Position numbers and translations under genes: made by a program. 6,509 nt of DNA from Mailhella sp. (GTDB lineage: Bacteria; Desulfobacterota; Desulfovibrionia; Desulfovibrionales; Desulfovibrionaceae). The notes under the pieces are model-generated. The model saw only the letters and a list, made by a program, of their open reading frames with translations, had not been told where the DNA came from and did not search any database. The stretch's first letter is position 1. The number at the start of each line of letters is the position of its first letter. The stretch lies in the NCBI GenBank assembly GCA_017940105.1, contig JAGAZG010000170.1:1-6509 (forward strand). Reading direction: 5' to 3'. Positions 1-6,331 of this stretch are shown one piece after another.

Positions 1-956
1 ATGATTCGCTCAACGATGAGCTGGCCGGTCTTCGCCGCGCCCTTTACTTTGACCTGGGCGTTCCCTTTCCGGGGATCAACATCAGGCCGAACGCCGCTCT
101 TCCTTCCCTTGGCTATGTTCTCAATCTTAACGAAATACCCATGTCGAACGGCAAGCTTGAAAAAGACATGGTCATCGTCAGGGAGCAGGAAAGCAATCTG
201 TCCATGCTTGGCATACAGTATACGGTCGGCGATCCGTTCTTGCCCAACGTGCCTTCCTTGTGGGTTCCGGAATCTGAAACGGCCAAGCTGGAAAAAGCCG
301 GGCTTTCCTGCATGACGCATGCCAAGATACTTGCTTATCATCTGTCGCTGGTACTTTCACGACATGCCTCAAGCTTTTTGGGCCTGCAGGAAACAAAATA
401 CCTGCTTGACCGAATGGAAGAGCGCGCGCCGGATCTGGTGCGCGAAGCCACGCGTCTTATGCCTGTGCAGCGCATAGCAGAAATTTTTCAGCGCCTTGTT
501 CAGGAACAGGTGTCGATACGCGATTTAAGGAGCATACTTGAAGCGCTTATTGAATGGGGGCCAAAAGAAAAAGACGTTGTCATGCTTACAGAGTATGTCC
601 GCAGTTCCCTGAAGCGCCAGATCAGCTACATGTATTCCCGCGGGCAGAACATGCTGCCGGCCATATTGATGGATCCATCACTGGAAGAGACCATCCGCAA
701 GGCCGTGCGGCAAACATCCGCTGGCGCTTTTCTTTCGCTCGATCCCGATACGTCCCAGCGCATCATCAGTGCCGTTGGCGAAGCTGCAGGCAAGTACGAG
801 GTGAGCACGCAGAAGCCTGTGCTCATGGTTTCAATGGATATTCGGCGTTATGTGAGGCGCCTGATAGAAGGCAAGCATTATGAGCTTCCTGTCATGGCCT
901 ATCAGGAAGTTACCCCTGAAATTTCTGTGCAGCCCATGAGTCGCGTGCGCATTTAG
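1..956 (+). CDS. sctV: SctV, T3SS export-gate ring protein, C-terminal part (5' truncated)
   Basis: SctV (FlhA/InvA/YscV/LcrD family) is the large inner-membrane export-apparatus protein whose cytoplasmic domain forms a nonameric ring that docks chaperone-substrate complexes. The window opens inside the gene. The first full codon is at position 3 and the frame stays open for 317 residues to the TAG at 954-956. Family proteins are roughly 680-700 residues, so this is a little under half, and the N-terminal transmembrane half lies outside the window. Family signatures, numbered from the first visible residue: LGVPFPGINIRPN near 18-30, YTVGDPFLPNVPSLWV near 73-88 and a long helical region at about 105-215. 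The strongest is the C-terminal block DIRRYVRRLIEGKHYELPVM at 279-298, followed by EVTPEISVQP at 302-311. An internal ATG at 141 is not the start, because clear family sequence continues upstream of it in the same frame. The stop codon overlaps the ribosome binding site of sctS. Injectisome rather than flagellar assignment rests on sequence style and the regulatory neighbours. Confidence 0.96.
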   Translation, partial: DSLNDELAGLRRALYFDLGVPFPGINIRPNAALPSLGYVLNLNEIPMSNGKLEKDMVIVREQESNLSMLGIQYTVGDPFLPNVPSLWVPESETAKLEKAGLSCMTHAKILAYHLSLVLSRHASSFLGLQETKYLLDRMEERAPDLVREATRLMPVQRIAEIFQRLVQEQVSIRDLRSILEALIEWGPKEKDVVMLTEYVRSSLKRQISYMYSRGQNMLPAILMDPSLEETIRKAVRQTSAGAFLSLDPDTSQRIISAVGEAAGKYEVSTQKPVLMVSMDIRRYVRRLIEGKHYELPVMAYQEVTPEISVQPMSRVRI

Positions 957-959
957 GAG
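955..959 (+). promoter_or_regulatory. Ribosome binding site of sctS, overlapping the sctV stop codon
   Basis: AGGAG lies 7 nt before the ATG at 967, a canonical Shine-Dalgarno position. Its first two bases are the last two of the sctV TAG stop (954-956), so ribosomes ending sctV finish on top of the initiation site for sctS. This supports translational coupling. Confidence 0.8.
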
Positions 960-966
960 CCGGTCA

Positions 967-1227
967 ATGAACAGCGTTGCCATGGAATATGCCAGTCAGG
1001 CGCTTTATCTTGTGCTCATGATTTCGCTGCCACCCATAGTGATTGCCTCGGTCATTGGCATTATGCTCAGCCTCATCCAGGCGGTTACCCAGCTGCAGGA
1101 GCAGACGCTTACCTTTGGCGTAAAGCTTCTTGCCGTAGTACTGTCGCTGTTCCTGCTGGGCGGGTGGATGTCTGGTGAAATACTTCGCTATGCCGATGAG
1201 ATATTCACCCGCTTTTACCTGCTTTGA
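967..1227 (+). CDS. sctS: SctS, T3SS export-apparatus small membrane protein
   Basis: SctS (FliQ/YscS/SpaQ family) is a small inner-membrane protein that, with SctR and SctT, builds the helical export gate through which unfolded substrates pass. The 86-residue length is the normal family size. Two hydrophobic helices are visible, at about 14-36 (LVLMISLPPIVIASVIG and following) and 50-70 (GVKLLAVVLSLFLLGGW). They are joined by the family loop QAVTQLQEQTLTF at about 38-50, the most conserved stretch of SctS/FliQ. The ATG at 967 has a good AGGAG 7 nt upstream. The gene follows sctV by only 10 nt and its TGA (1225-1227) lies just before sctT. sctR normally precedes sctS but cannot fit here, so it must be elsewhere. 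Confidence 0.96.
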   Translation: MNSVAMEYASQALYLVLMISLPPIVIASVIGIMLSLIQAVTQLQEQTLTFGVKLLAVVLSLFLLGGWMSGEILRYADEIFTRFYLL

Positions 1228-1235
1228 GTGCTGCC

Positions 1236-2054
1236 ATGGATGCGTTTTTTTTAGGTGACGTGCAGCCTTACGAACATTTTCTGGCGTTTCTTCTTGGAGC
1301 TCCCAGATTGTTCATGTTCATGCTGACGGCGCCTTTTATGGGCGGCGGTGTGGTTACCGGGCAATTGCGCTTTACCGTCGTGCTTGCATGCTATGTGCTG
1401 CTGCACCCCATGCTGCTTGGCAGCCTGCCTCACTGGGAAGACTCCAATGCCGCAACAATCGTTATCTTTGGGGCGCTCATCGTAAAAGAAGTTTTTCTTG
1501 GCATGCTTCTGGGGCTGCTTGCCGGCATGATGTTCTGGACCATTCAGTGCGCGGGTTTTTTTATTGACAACCAGCGAGGTGCGGGGCAGGCTTCTGCCGC
1601 AGATCCCCTTTCAGGCGATCAGACTTCGCCCATTGGCTCGTTCTTTTTTCAAAGCGCCGTGTATGTCTTTTTTTCAACGGGCGCCTTTCTCGGATGCCTT
1701 GGCGTCGTTTACGGCAGCTACGAAGCCTGGCCGGTATCAGCCATGCTGCCTGCCGCTATTTTGGAAAAGCCGGACACCGCGCTTTTTTTTGCCGGCAAAG
1801 TAAGCAAGCTGGCGCTCGACATGATGCTTCTGGCTGGTCCGGTCGTCGTAGCCTGCCTTCTGACGGACATATCTCTTGGCCTCATCAACCGCTTTGCTTC
1901 ACAGCTCAATGTTTATGTGCTTGCCATGCCTATCAAGAGCGGCATTGCCGCGCTGCTTCTGATTTTTTATTTCGGCATGCTCATGTCCGGGGCCGTAAGC
2001 ATGTTTGACTCTTTTGGCTCTGATCTAAGATACCTGAAGGCTTTGCTGCCATGA
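1236..2054 (+). CDS. sctT: SctT, T3SS export-apparatus membrane protein
   Basis: SctT (FliR/YscT/SpaR family) is a polytopic inner-membrane component of the SctRST export gate. From the ATG at 1236 the protein has 272 residues, a usual family length. Hydrophobic segments are visible at about 12-32, 44-64, 74-110, 136-160, 184-212 and 232-252. Family motifs are FIDNQRGA at 108-115 after the third segment and SQLNVYVLAMPIKSG at 222-236 before the last. Start choice: a TTG at 1224 (overlapping the sctS stop as TTGA) would add four residues but has no ribosome binding site. ATG 1236 has only a weak GAG at 1226-1228, 7 nt upstream, and is preferred. The 3' end overlaps sctU as ATGA (2051-2054). 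The gene is rich in TTT phenylalanine codons and contains four T runs: T8 at 1245-1252, T7 at 1556-1562, T7 at 1668-1674 and T8 at 1783-1790. Confidence 0.95.
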   Translation: MDAFFLGDVQPYEHFLAFLLGAPRLFMFMLTAPFMGGGVVTGQLRFTVVLACYVLLHPMLLGSLPHWEDSNAATIVIFGALIVKEVFLGMLLGLLAGMMFWTIQCAGFFIDNQRGAGQASAADPLSGDQTSPIGSFFFQSAVYVFFSTGAFLGCLGVVYGSYEAWPVSAMLPAAILEKPDTALFFAGKVSKLALDMMLLAGPVVVACLLTDISLGLINRFASQLNVYVLAMPIKSGIAALLLIFYFGMLMSGAVSMFDSFGSDLRYLKALLP

Positions 2055-3091
2055 GCGACAAGACAGAACAACCGACACCGAAACGGCTCAGGGAAGCCAG
2101 GGAAAAAGGCGATATCTGCAAGAGCCAGGATATTGCGCCTGCGCTCACAGTGCTGACCGTGGGATTATATTTTACGGCCAATGCGCGCAATATTTTTGAA
2201 ACGCTTCGCGTCATGGTGCTTGTCCCCATGGATTTTTTCCGGTTGCCTTATGACGAGGCCATGGCCAAGGCCGTGCCGCTCGTTCTGCAATGTTCCTTTG
2301 TCATTGTTTTGCCCGTTGTGGCGCTTGTCATGACATCGGCATTGGTTGGGCTGCTGGCTCAGACCGGCGTCCTTTTTGCATTCAAGGCGGCCATGCCCAA
2401 GCTGGAAAACCTGAATCCGAAAAAATGGTTCCAAAAGGTTTTTTCACTGAAAAATCTGTTTGAACTGGCAAAGAACATCATAAAGGTCAGCGTTCTGGGC
2501 GCCGTTGTCTATGCCGTGTTGCAAAAATATCTTGCCATGCTTTTCCGCATGCCAGATGCGGGCATTGCCGCCATGTGGAGCGTCATGGGCAATGCAGCAA
2601 GCGACCTGGTGCTCTATGCGGCAGGCGCTTTCTGCGTGATTGCAGCGCTGGATTACCTGTATCAGAAATATAAGTACAACCAGAACCATATGATGACCAA
2701 GGATGAAGTGAAGCGAGAATACAAAGAGAGCGAAGGCGATCCTCATATCAAGAGCAAGCGCAAGCAACTGCATAAGGAGTTGCTCGCCCAGAACTCTCTT
2801 GACAACGTCAGAAAAGCGAAGGTGCTTGTGACTAACCCAACCCACTATGCCGTAGCGCTTGATTATGAAAAGGACAGGACTCCTTTGCCGCTCATACTTG
2901 CCAAAGGAGAAGGGCTTCTGGCCCAGAGAATGATTGAGGTTGCCAAGCAGGAGGGCATTCCCATCATGCAGAATGTGCCGCTTGCCCGCGCCCTGTACAG
3001 CGAAGGAACAGAAAACGCCTACATACCGCAAAATCTCATAGGTCCGGTGGCAGAAGTGCTGCGCTGGGTCCTCAGCCTTGAACGGCAGTGA
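2051..3091 (+). CDS. sctU: SctU, T3SS self-cleaving substrate-specificity switch protein
   Basis: SctU (FlhB/YscU/SpaS family) sits in the inner membrane around the export gate. It cleaves itself between the Asn and Pro of an NPTH motif, which lets the machine change from early to later substrates. The protein has 346 residues, a normal length. It opens with the family signature DKTEQPTPKRLREAREKGD (3-21). Hydrophobic segments lie near 30-42, 75-106, 137-160 and 178-202, with the conserved LNPKKWF (121-127) between the second and third. A charged linker helix runs from about 205 to 245. The intact motif N262-P263-T264-H265 (nt 2834-2845) is followed by the autoprotease domain, including IPIMQNVPLARALY (303-316). 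Nothing essential is missing, so self-cleavage is expected. The ATG at 2051 overlaps the sctT stop as ATGA, with a weak AAGG at 2037-2040. The TGA at 3089-3091 precedes the regulator gene by 20 nt. Confidence 0.97.
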   Translation: MSDKTEQPTPKRLREAREKGDICKSQDIAPALTVLTVGLYFTANARNIFETLRVMVLVPMDFFRLPYDEAMAKAVPLVLQCSFVIVLPVVALVMTSALVGLLAQTGVLFAFKAAMPKLENLNPKKWFQKVFSLKNLFELAKNIIKVSVLGAVVYAVLQKYLAMLFRMPDAGIAAMWSVMGNAASDLVLYAAGAFCVIAALDYLYQKYKYNQNHMMTKDEVKREYKESEGDPHIKSKRKQLHKELLAQNSLDNVRKAKVLVTNPTHYAVALDYEKDRTPLPLILAKGEGLLAQRMIEVAKQEGIPIMQNVPLARALYSEGTENAYIPQNLIGPVAEVLRWVLSLERQ

Positions 3092-3102
3092 CGCTTGCCC
3101 GT

Positions 3103-3106
3103 GGAG
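3103..3106 (+). promoter_or_regulatory. Ribosome binding site that sets the activator start
   Basis: GGAG lies 5 nt before the ATG at 3112. The competing GTG at 3088, which overlaps the sctU stop as GTGA and would add eight residues, has no comparable site upstream. This favours ATG 3112. Confidence 0.65.
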
Positions 3107-3111
3107 ACAAC

Positions 3112-4380
3112 ATGAAGGTTCAGCCTGAATCAAATACGCTGTATTCGCTTTTGACCCGTTTGTGCGGTGAGCTTTCCCTGGGCAATCGCATTGACGTAGA
3201 CAAGCTTTTTTCACTGACGAAAGAGGGAGCCGGCCCTGATGAGCTTGTGCGCCTTGCAGAATCATTCGGCATGATGCTGGTCCGTGTGGAAGCGAGGGAT
3301 TTTCAGAATGCGCAGCTTATTCAGCAGTTGAAATCGCAAAACGCAGAACTTGAAGCTTTACATCAGGTTTTAATAAAGCGGAACGAAGCGCTGGAGAAAA
3401 CCGTAGACGAAATGTATACGCCAGGGCAAGGCGTCATTGGACAGAGCAGCGCCATGCGCAAGGTTTTTGAGCTGGCCCAATCCATAGCAAGGCGGCCCAT
3501 CAATACCCTTATCCTTGGAGCTACAGGCACCGGCAAGGAAGTGCTGGCACGGTACATGCACTGGCATTCTCCGCGGCGCAACGGCCCGTTTATAGGCGTC
3601 AACTGCACAGCCATCCCCGAAACACTGTTTGAAAGCACCATGTTCGGCATAGAAAAAGGAGTGGCGACCGGGGTGTCGCCAAGGAAGGGCCTGGTTGAAG
3701 AATCCAGCGGAGGGACGCTTTTTCTGGATGAGCTTGCTGAAATGAGCCTGGCGAACCAGGCTAAGCTTTTAAGAGTCCTTGAGCTTGGAGAAGTGACACG
3801 CGTCGGTAGCTCCCGCCCTGTTTCCGTTGACCTGCATTTGATTTCGGCTACAAACGCCGACCTGGAACAGGCTGTAAGGGAAGGACGCTTTCGCGAAGAT
3901 TTGTACTACAGAATCAATGTCGTTGAGTTGAAGCTGCCTCCGCTTTGCGAGCGGGGTGACGATATCCTGCTTTTGGCTCAGTCCTTTCTTGAAAGGTTCT
4001 GTGCTGAAATGGGGCGGGAAAGGCTGGTTCTTTCACCTGCTGTCCAGGGATTGCTCCTTCGCTACTCATGGCCTGGCAATGTGCGGGAACTCAACAATGA
4101 AATGAGAAGGGCCTCAGCGCTCACAGAAGGGAACAGAATAGAATTGTCCGACCTTTCCGAGCGCATCAGATGTTCAGAAGCGGGAAGGGCGTATATGAGA
4201 GGAACAGGCAATGATGCGGAACCTGCAGAACTGTCTTTCAACCTTCAGCATGCCGAAGACATGCTTATTGGAAGGGCGCTCAAATCCGCCGGAGGCAGCA
4301 AGACAAAGGCTGCGGCGCTGCTTGGCATTACCCGCGAGGGGCTGAGAAAAAAACTTCTGCGCATGGAAGGTAAACAATGA
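3112..4380 (+). CDS. Sigma-54-type AAA+ activator with Fis-type HTH and variant GAFTGA loop
   Basis: Bacterial enhancer-binding protein (NtrC/PspF family): an ATPase expected to open promoters bound by RNA polymerase-sigma-54. It has 422 residues from ATG 3112. Residues 1-105 contain no receiver, PAS or GAF domain that I can recognise; residues about 62-100 are a charged heptad-like helix, probably a coiled coil. The AAA+ domain has Walker A GATGTGKE (136-143, K142), Walker B GTLFLDE (201-207, D206 and E207), sensor I SATN (245-248), arginine fingers R261 and R267 in FREDLYYRI, and WPGNVREL (320-327). The C-terminal GGSKTKAAALLGITREGLRK (394-413) is a Fis-type helix-turn-helix. The sigma-54-contacting loop, normally GAFTGA, reads GVATGV at 183-188 (nt 3658-3675), so the usual phenylalanine is an alanine. 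The catalytic residues are intact, so it should hydrolyse ATP. Placement between sctU and a phosphatase gene suggests it regulates this secretion system or its effectors; its targets are unknown. Confidence 0.93.
   Translation: MKVQPESNTLYSLLTRLCGELSLGNRIDVDKLFSLTKEGAGPDELVRLAESFGMMLVRVEARDFQNAQLIQQLKSQNAELEALHQVLIKRNEALEKTVDEMYTPGQGVIGQSSAMRKVFELAQSIARRPINTLILGATGTGKEVLARYMHWHSPRRNGPFIGVNCTAIPETLFESTMFGIEKGVATGVSPRKGLVEESSGGTLFLDELAEMSLANQAKLLRVLELGEVTRVGSSRPVSVDLHLISATNADLEQAVREGRFREDLYYRINVVELKLPPLCERGDDILLLAQSFLERFCAEMGRERLVLSPAVQGLLLRYSWPGNVRELNNEMRRASALTEGNRIELSDLSERIRCSEAGRAYMRGTGNDAEPAELSFNLQHAEDMLIGRALKSAGGSKTKAAALLGITREGLRKKLLRMEGKQ
3544..3560 (+). promoter_or_regulatory. Possible intragenic sigma-54 promoter-like element (-24/-12)
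   Basis: The stretch reads CTGGCACG, four bases, ATGCA. This matches the sigma-54 consensus YTGGCACG-N4-TTGCW except for one T-to-A change, and has the correct GG-N10-GC spacing. It lies inside the activator gene, in codons just after Walker A, about 820 bp before the phosphatase start. The match may be a by-product of the coding sequence. It was the only correctly spaced match found in a by-eye scan of TGGC-type sites on the plus strand. Confidence 0.2.
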
Positions 4381-6314
4381 CTTTTTCCCTGCGGTCTAAA
4401 TTATTCATGCTTGTTGGATCTGCTGTAATCCTGGCGACTCTGCCCGTGATTTTTTTCAGCCGGTCCCATATTATGGAAAGTTCCGTCAGGCAGGAACGCG
4501 AGGCTTTTGCCAATGCCGTCACGCTTGTGGAAGACGGCCTCAGCGTTCGCTACCTTCACCTGCTTACGTCAGAGGTGGAAAACGTCCTTCAGTCCAAGGA
4601 TTATTTGCGGCAGACTGCCAGCCTCATTGCAAAAGCGCTGAACAGCGATGAAGATGTGGAACTGCTGCGCGTCTGGAGGCGAAGCCTTGCGGAGCAGAAT
4701 TACCGCCTGGCCCTTTTTGACGCAAACGGAACTGCCGTTATCGACGATATGCTGATCTCACGCGCCACTAGCGAAGGGGTGCTTGACTTTAAAGGCCAGT
4801 CCGTGCGGCACATGGCCATGCTCAACGCAAAGAAAAAGCAGCATGATCAGTTTGCCGTGGTTCGCATTGCCGATCCTGTTCAAGGCGGCGAAATGCCATT
4901 GCTGCTGTTCTTTACGCCGGTTACAGATCGGTGGGTCCTGGTTCTTGCAGAACCAGTGGCAGACACTGTGACCGGGCGAAGAATGCTTGAAGAACGCATG
5001 TCGGAGGCTGTCAGGGATAAGCTCGAAAGCATCAAAACAGCGGGGCAGGCTTCCATAGCCTTTTTGGACGGCAGCGGCAACCTGATAGCCGGACTGGGAA
5101 GCATACCTGTTAAGAGCCTGCCTGAGGATGTTCTGACCAGGGTCCACCGGGGTGATCAGGTTGAGGGCACGACGGAAGATGGCTCGACCTTGTACCGGCT
5201 GGCCTATTTCAAGGCGTTGGACTGGTATATACTGGCTTCAATTCCCATGAAGTCCATAACAGGGCCGGCTGCGCTGCTGACCAACAGGCTTTTGCTCATG
5301 GCAATTGTCCTCTTGTCCGTCAGCCTCCTGCCGACTCTTTTGCTTGCTGTGAAAATACTGTCTCCCTTGCTGCTTTTGACTGATAAGGCCAAAAAACTTG
5401 CTGCGGCAGATCTTTCCGAAGGTAAAGAATGCACGGCCTTTGCCGAAACAGTAAAGGATTTGCCTGTTGACAGAAATGACGAGGTTGGCCAGCTGTCCCT
5501 TTCTTTTGCCAACATGGCACAGGCGCTTGCCGCAAACATTCAGAAGCTTGTTGACACTACGGCGGCAAGCCAGAGAATGCAGGGCGAGCTTAATGCCGCC
5601 AAAGATATACAGATGGGAATCTTGCCCAGTCCAGACTGCGCGCCCTCGGCTGGAAAGTACGCGGCTTCAGCTTTTCTTCAGCCTGCAAAAGAAGTCGGCG
5701 GCGACCTCTATGATTTTTTTGTCGCTCCTGACGGCAGGCAGGCAGTCATCATTGGCGATGTTTCTGACAAGGGCGTACCTGCCGCCTTGTTCATGTCCAT
5801 GACGGTGACGCTCGTGCGCTATGCGCTGGCCGAAGGCCTTACCTGTGCCGAAGCCATGTCGCGCATCAATGAAAACCTTGCCAAAAATAATCCCAGCTGC
5901 ATGTTTGTAACGCTGTTCATCGGCTTGTTTGACCCTGCGACCGGCATTTTAGACTATGCCAGCGGCGCTCATTGCCCGCCCTTTGTCGTAAGCCCGGACA
6001 GAGGCGTTCCTGTAAGAAAACTGAAGGAAACCAGCGGTCCCCTTGTCGGGGCAATGCCTGGCATGGAGTTTACGCCATGCCAGACCCGCATCAATTCCGG
6101 TGAATACTGCCTGCTGTATACAGACGGCGTGTCTGAATGCATGAATGAGGAAAAAAGCCTTTTTGGAGAAGACAGGATTGCCGAAGTGCTTGATGCCATA
6201 CGCGGAGAAGAGCCTGTCGCGGTCATACAGAAAATCATGGAGTCGGTAGAATCTTACAGGGGAGAAGCTCCCCAGTCTGACGACATAACCATGCTCTGCT
6301 TTAAGCGCCTGTAA
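4377..6314 (+). CDS. Membrane-bound PP2C/SpoIIE-type serine phosphatase with dCache-like sensor and HAMP (RsbU/BtrU-like)
   Basis: Predicted sensory phosphatase of 645 residues. Family members (RsbU, Bordetella BtrU) dephosphorylate a STAS-domain anti-sigma-antagonist in partner-switching circuits. Order: transmembrane helix 8-28; extracytoplasmic region about 30-300 with two Cache-like lobes (LALFDANGTAVIDD at 111-124, ASIAFLDGSGNLIAG at 225-239, WYILASIP at 283-290); second membrane helix 303-325; HAMP about 327-390 (P330, DEVGQLS from 368) with a linker roughly ten residues longer than usual; connecting helix; phosphatase domain about 404-645. Phosphatase motifs are IQMGILP (411-417), EVGGDLYDFF with D443, GDVSDKG with D461, YTDGVSE with D583 and SDDITML with D635/D636. 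These are the expected metal ligands, so it should be active. The usual AGHNPP reads GAHCPP (530-535). The ATG overlaps the activator stop as ATGA and has AAGG 6 nt upstream; an in-frame TAA at 4371 rules out an earlier start. The signal and the substrate protein are not identifiable here. Confidence 0.93.
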   Translation: MTFSLRSKLFMLVGSAVILATLPVIFFSRSHIMESSVRQEREAFANAVTLVEDGLSVRYLHLLTSEVENVLQSKDYLRQTASLIAKALNSDEDVELLRVWRRSLAEQNYRLALFDANGTAVIDDMLISRATSEGVLDFKGQSVRHMAMLNAKKKQHDQFAVVRIADPVQGGEMPLLLFFTPVTDRWVLVLAEPVADTVTGRRMLEERMSEAVRDKLESIKTAGQASIAFLDGSGNLIAGLGSIPVKSLPEDVLTRVHRGDQVEGTTEDGSTLYRLAYFKALDWYILASIPMKSITGPAALLTNRLLLMAIVLLSVSLLPTLLLAVKILSPLLLLTDKAKKLAAADLSEGKECTAFAETVKDLPVDRNDEVGQLSLSFANMAQALAANIQKLVDTTAASQRMQGELNAAKDIQMGILPSPDCAPSAGKYAASAFLQPAKEVGGDLYDFFVAPDGRQAVIIGDVSDKGVPAALFMSMTVTLVRYALAEGLTCAEAMSRINENLAKNNPSCMFVTLFIGLFDPATGILDYASGAHCPPFVVSPDRGVPVRKLKETSGPLVGAMPGMEFTPCQTRINSGEYCLLYTDGVSECMNEEKSLFGEDRIAEVLDAIRGEEPVAVIQKIMESVESYRGEAPQSDDITMLCFKRL

Positions 6315-6331
6315 CGCTATAAGCGCGTTTT
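6313..6331 (+). terminator. Weak candidate terminator hairpin at the operon end
   Basis: AACGC (6313-6317) can pair with GCGTT (6325-6329) around a 7-nt loop, followed by further T residues up to 6331. It overlaps the phosphatase TAA stop. The stem is only 5 bp and the T tract is short, so it is at best a weak intrinsic terminator. Position after the last gene is the main support. Confidence 0.25.

Noticed and set aside
141..956. Separate 271-residue gene starting at ATG 141
   Set aside because: The frame is open to the window start and the upstream residues (LGVPFPGINIRPN) belong to SctV, so it is the tail of one larger gene.
2444..3265. Long minus-strand open frame (273 codons) opposite sctU
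   Set aside because: It lies antisense to the highly conserved sctU and the start of the activator; its translation shows no family resemblance and it has no separate support.
4347..4353. A7 run in the activator's last helix, in the correct phase for a -1 ribosomal frameshift into the phosphatase frame
   Set aside because: After a -1 slip the new frame meets TAA at 4371-4373, before the phosphatase ATG, so no activator-phosphatase fusion can form; only a slightly changed C-terminus would result.
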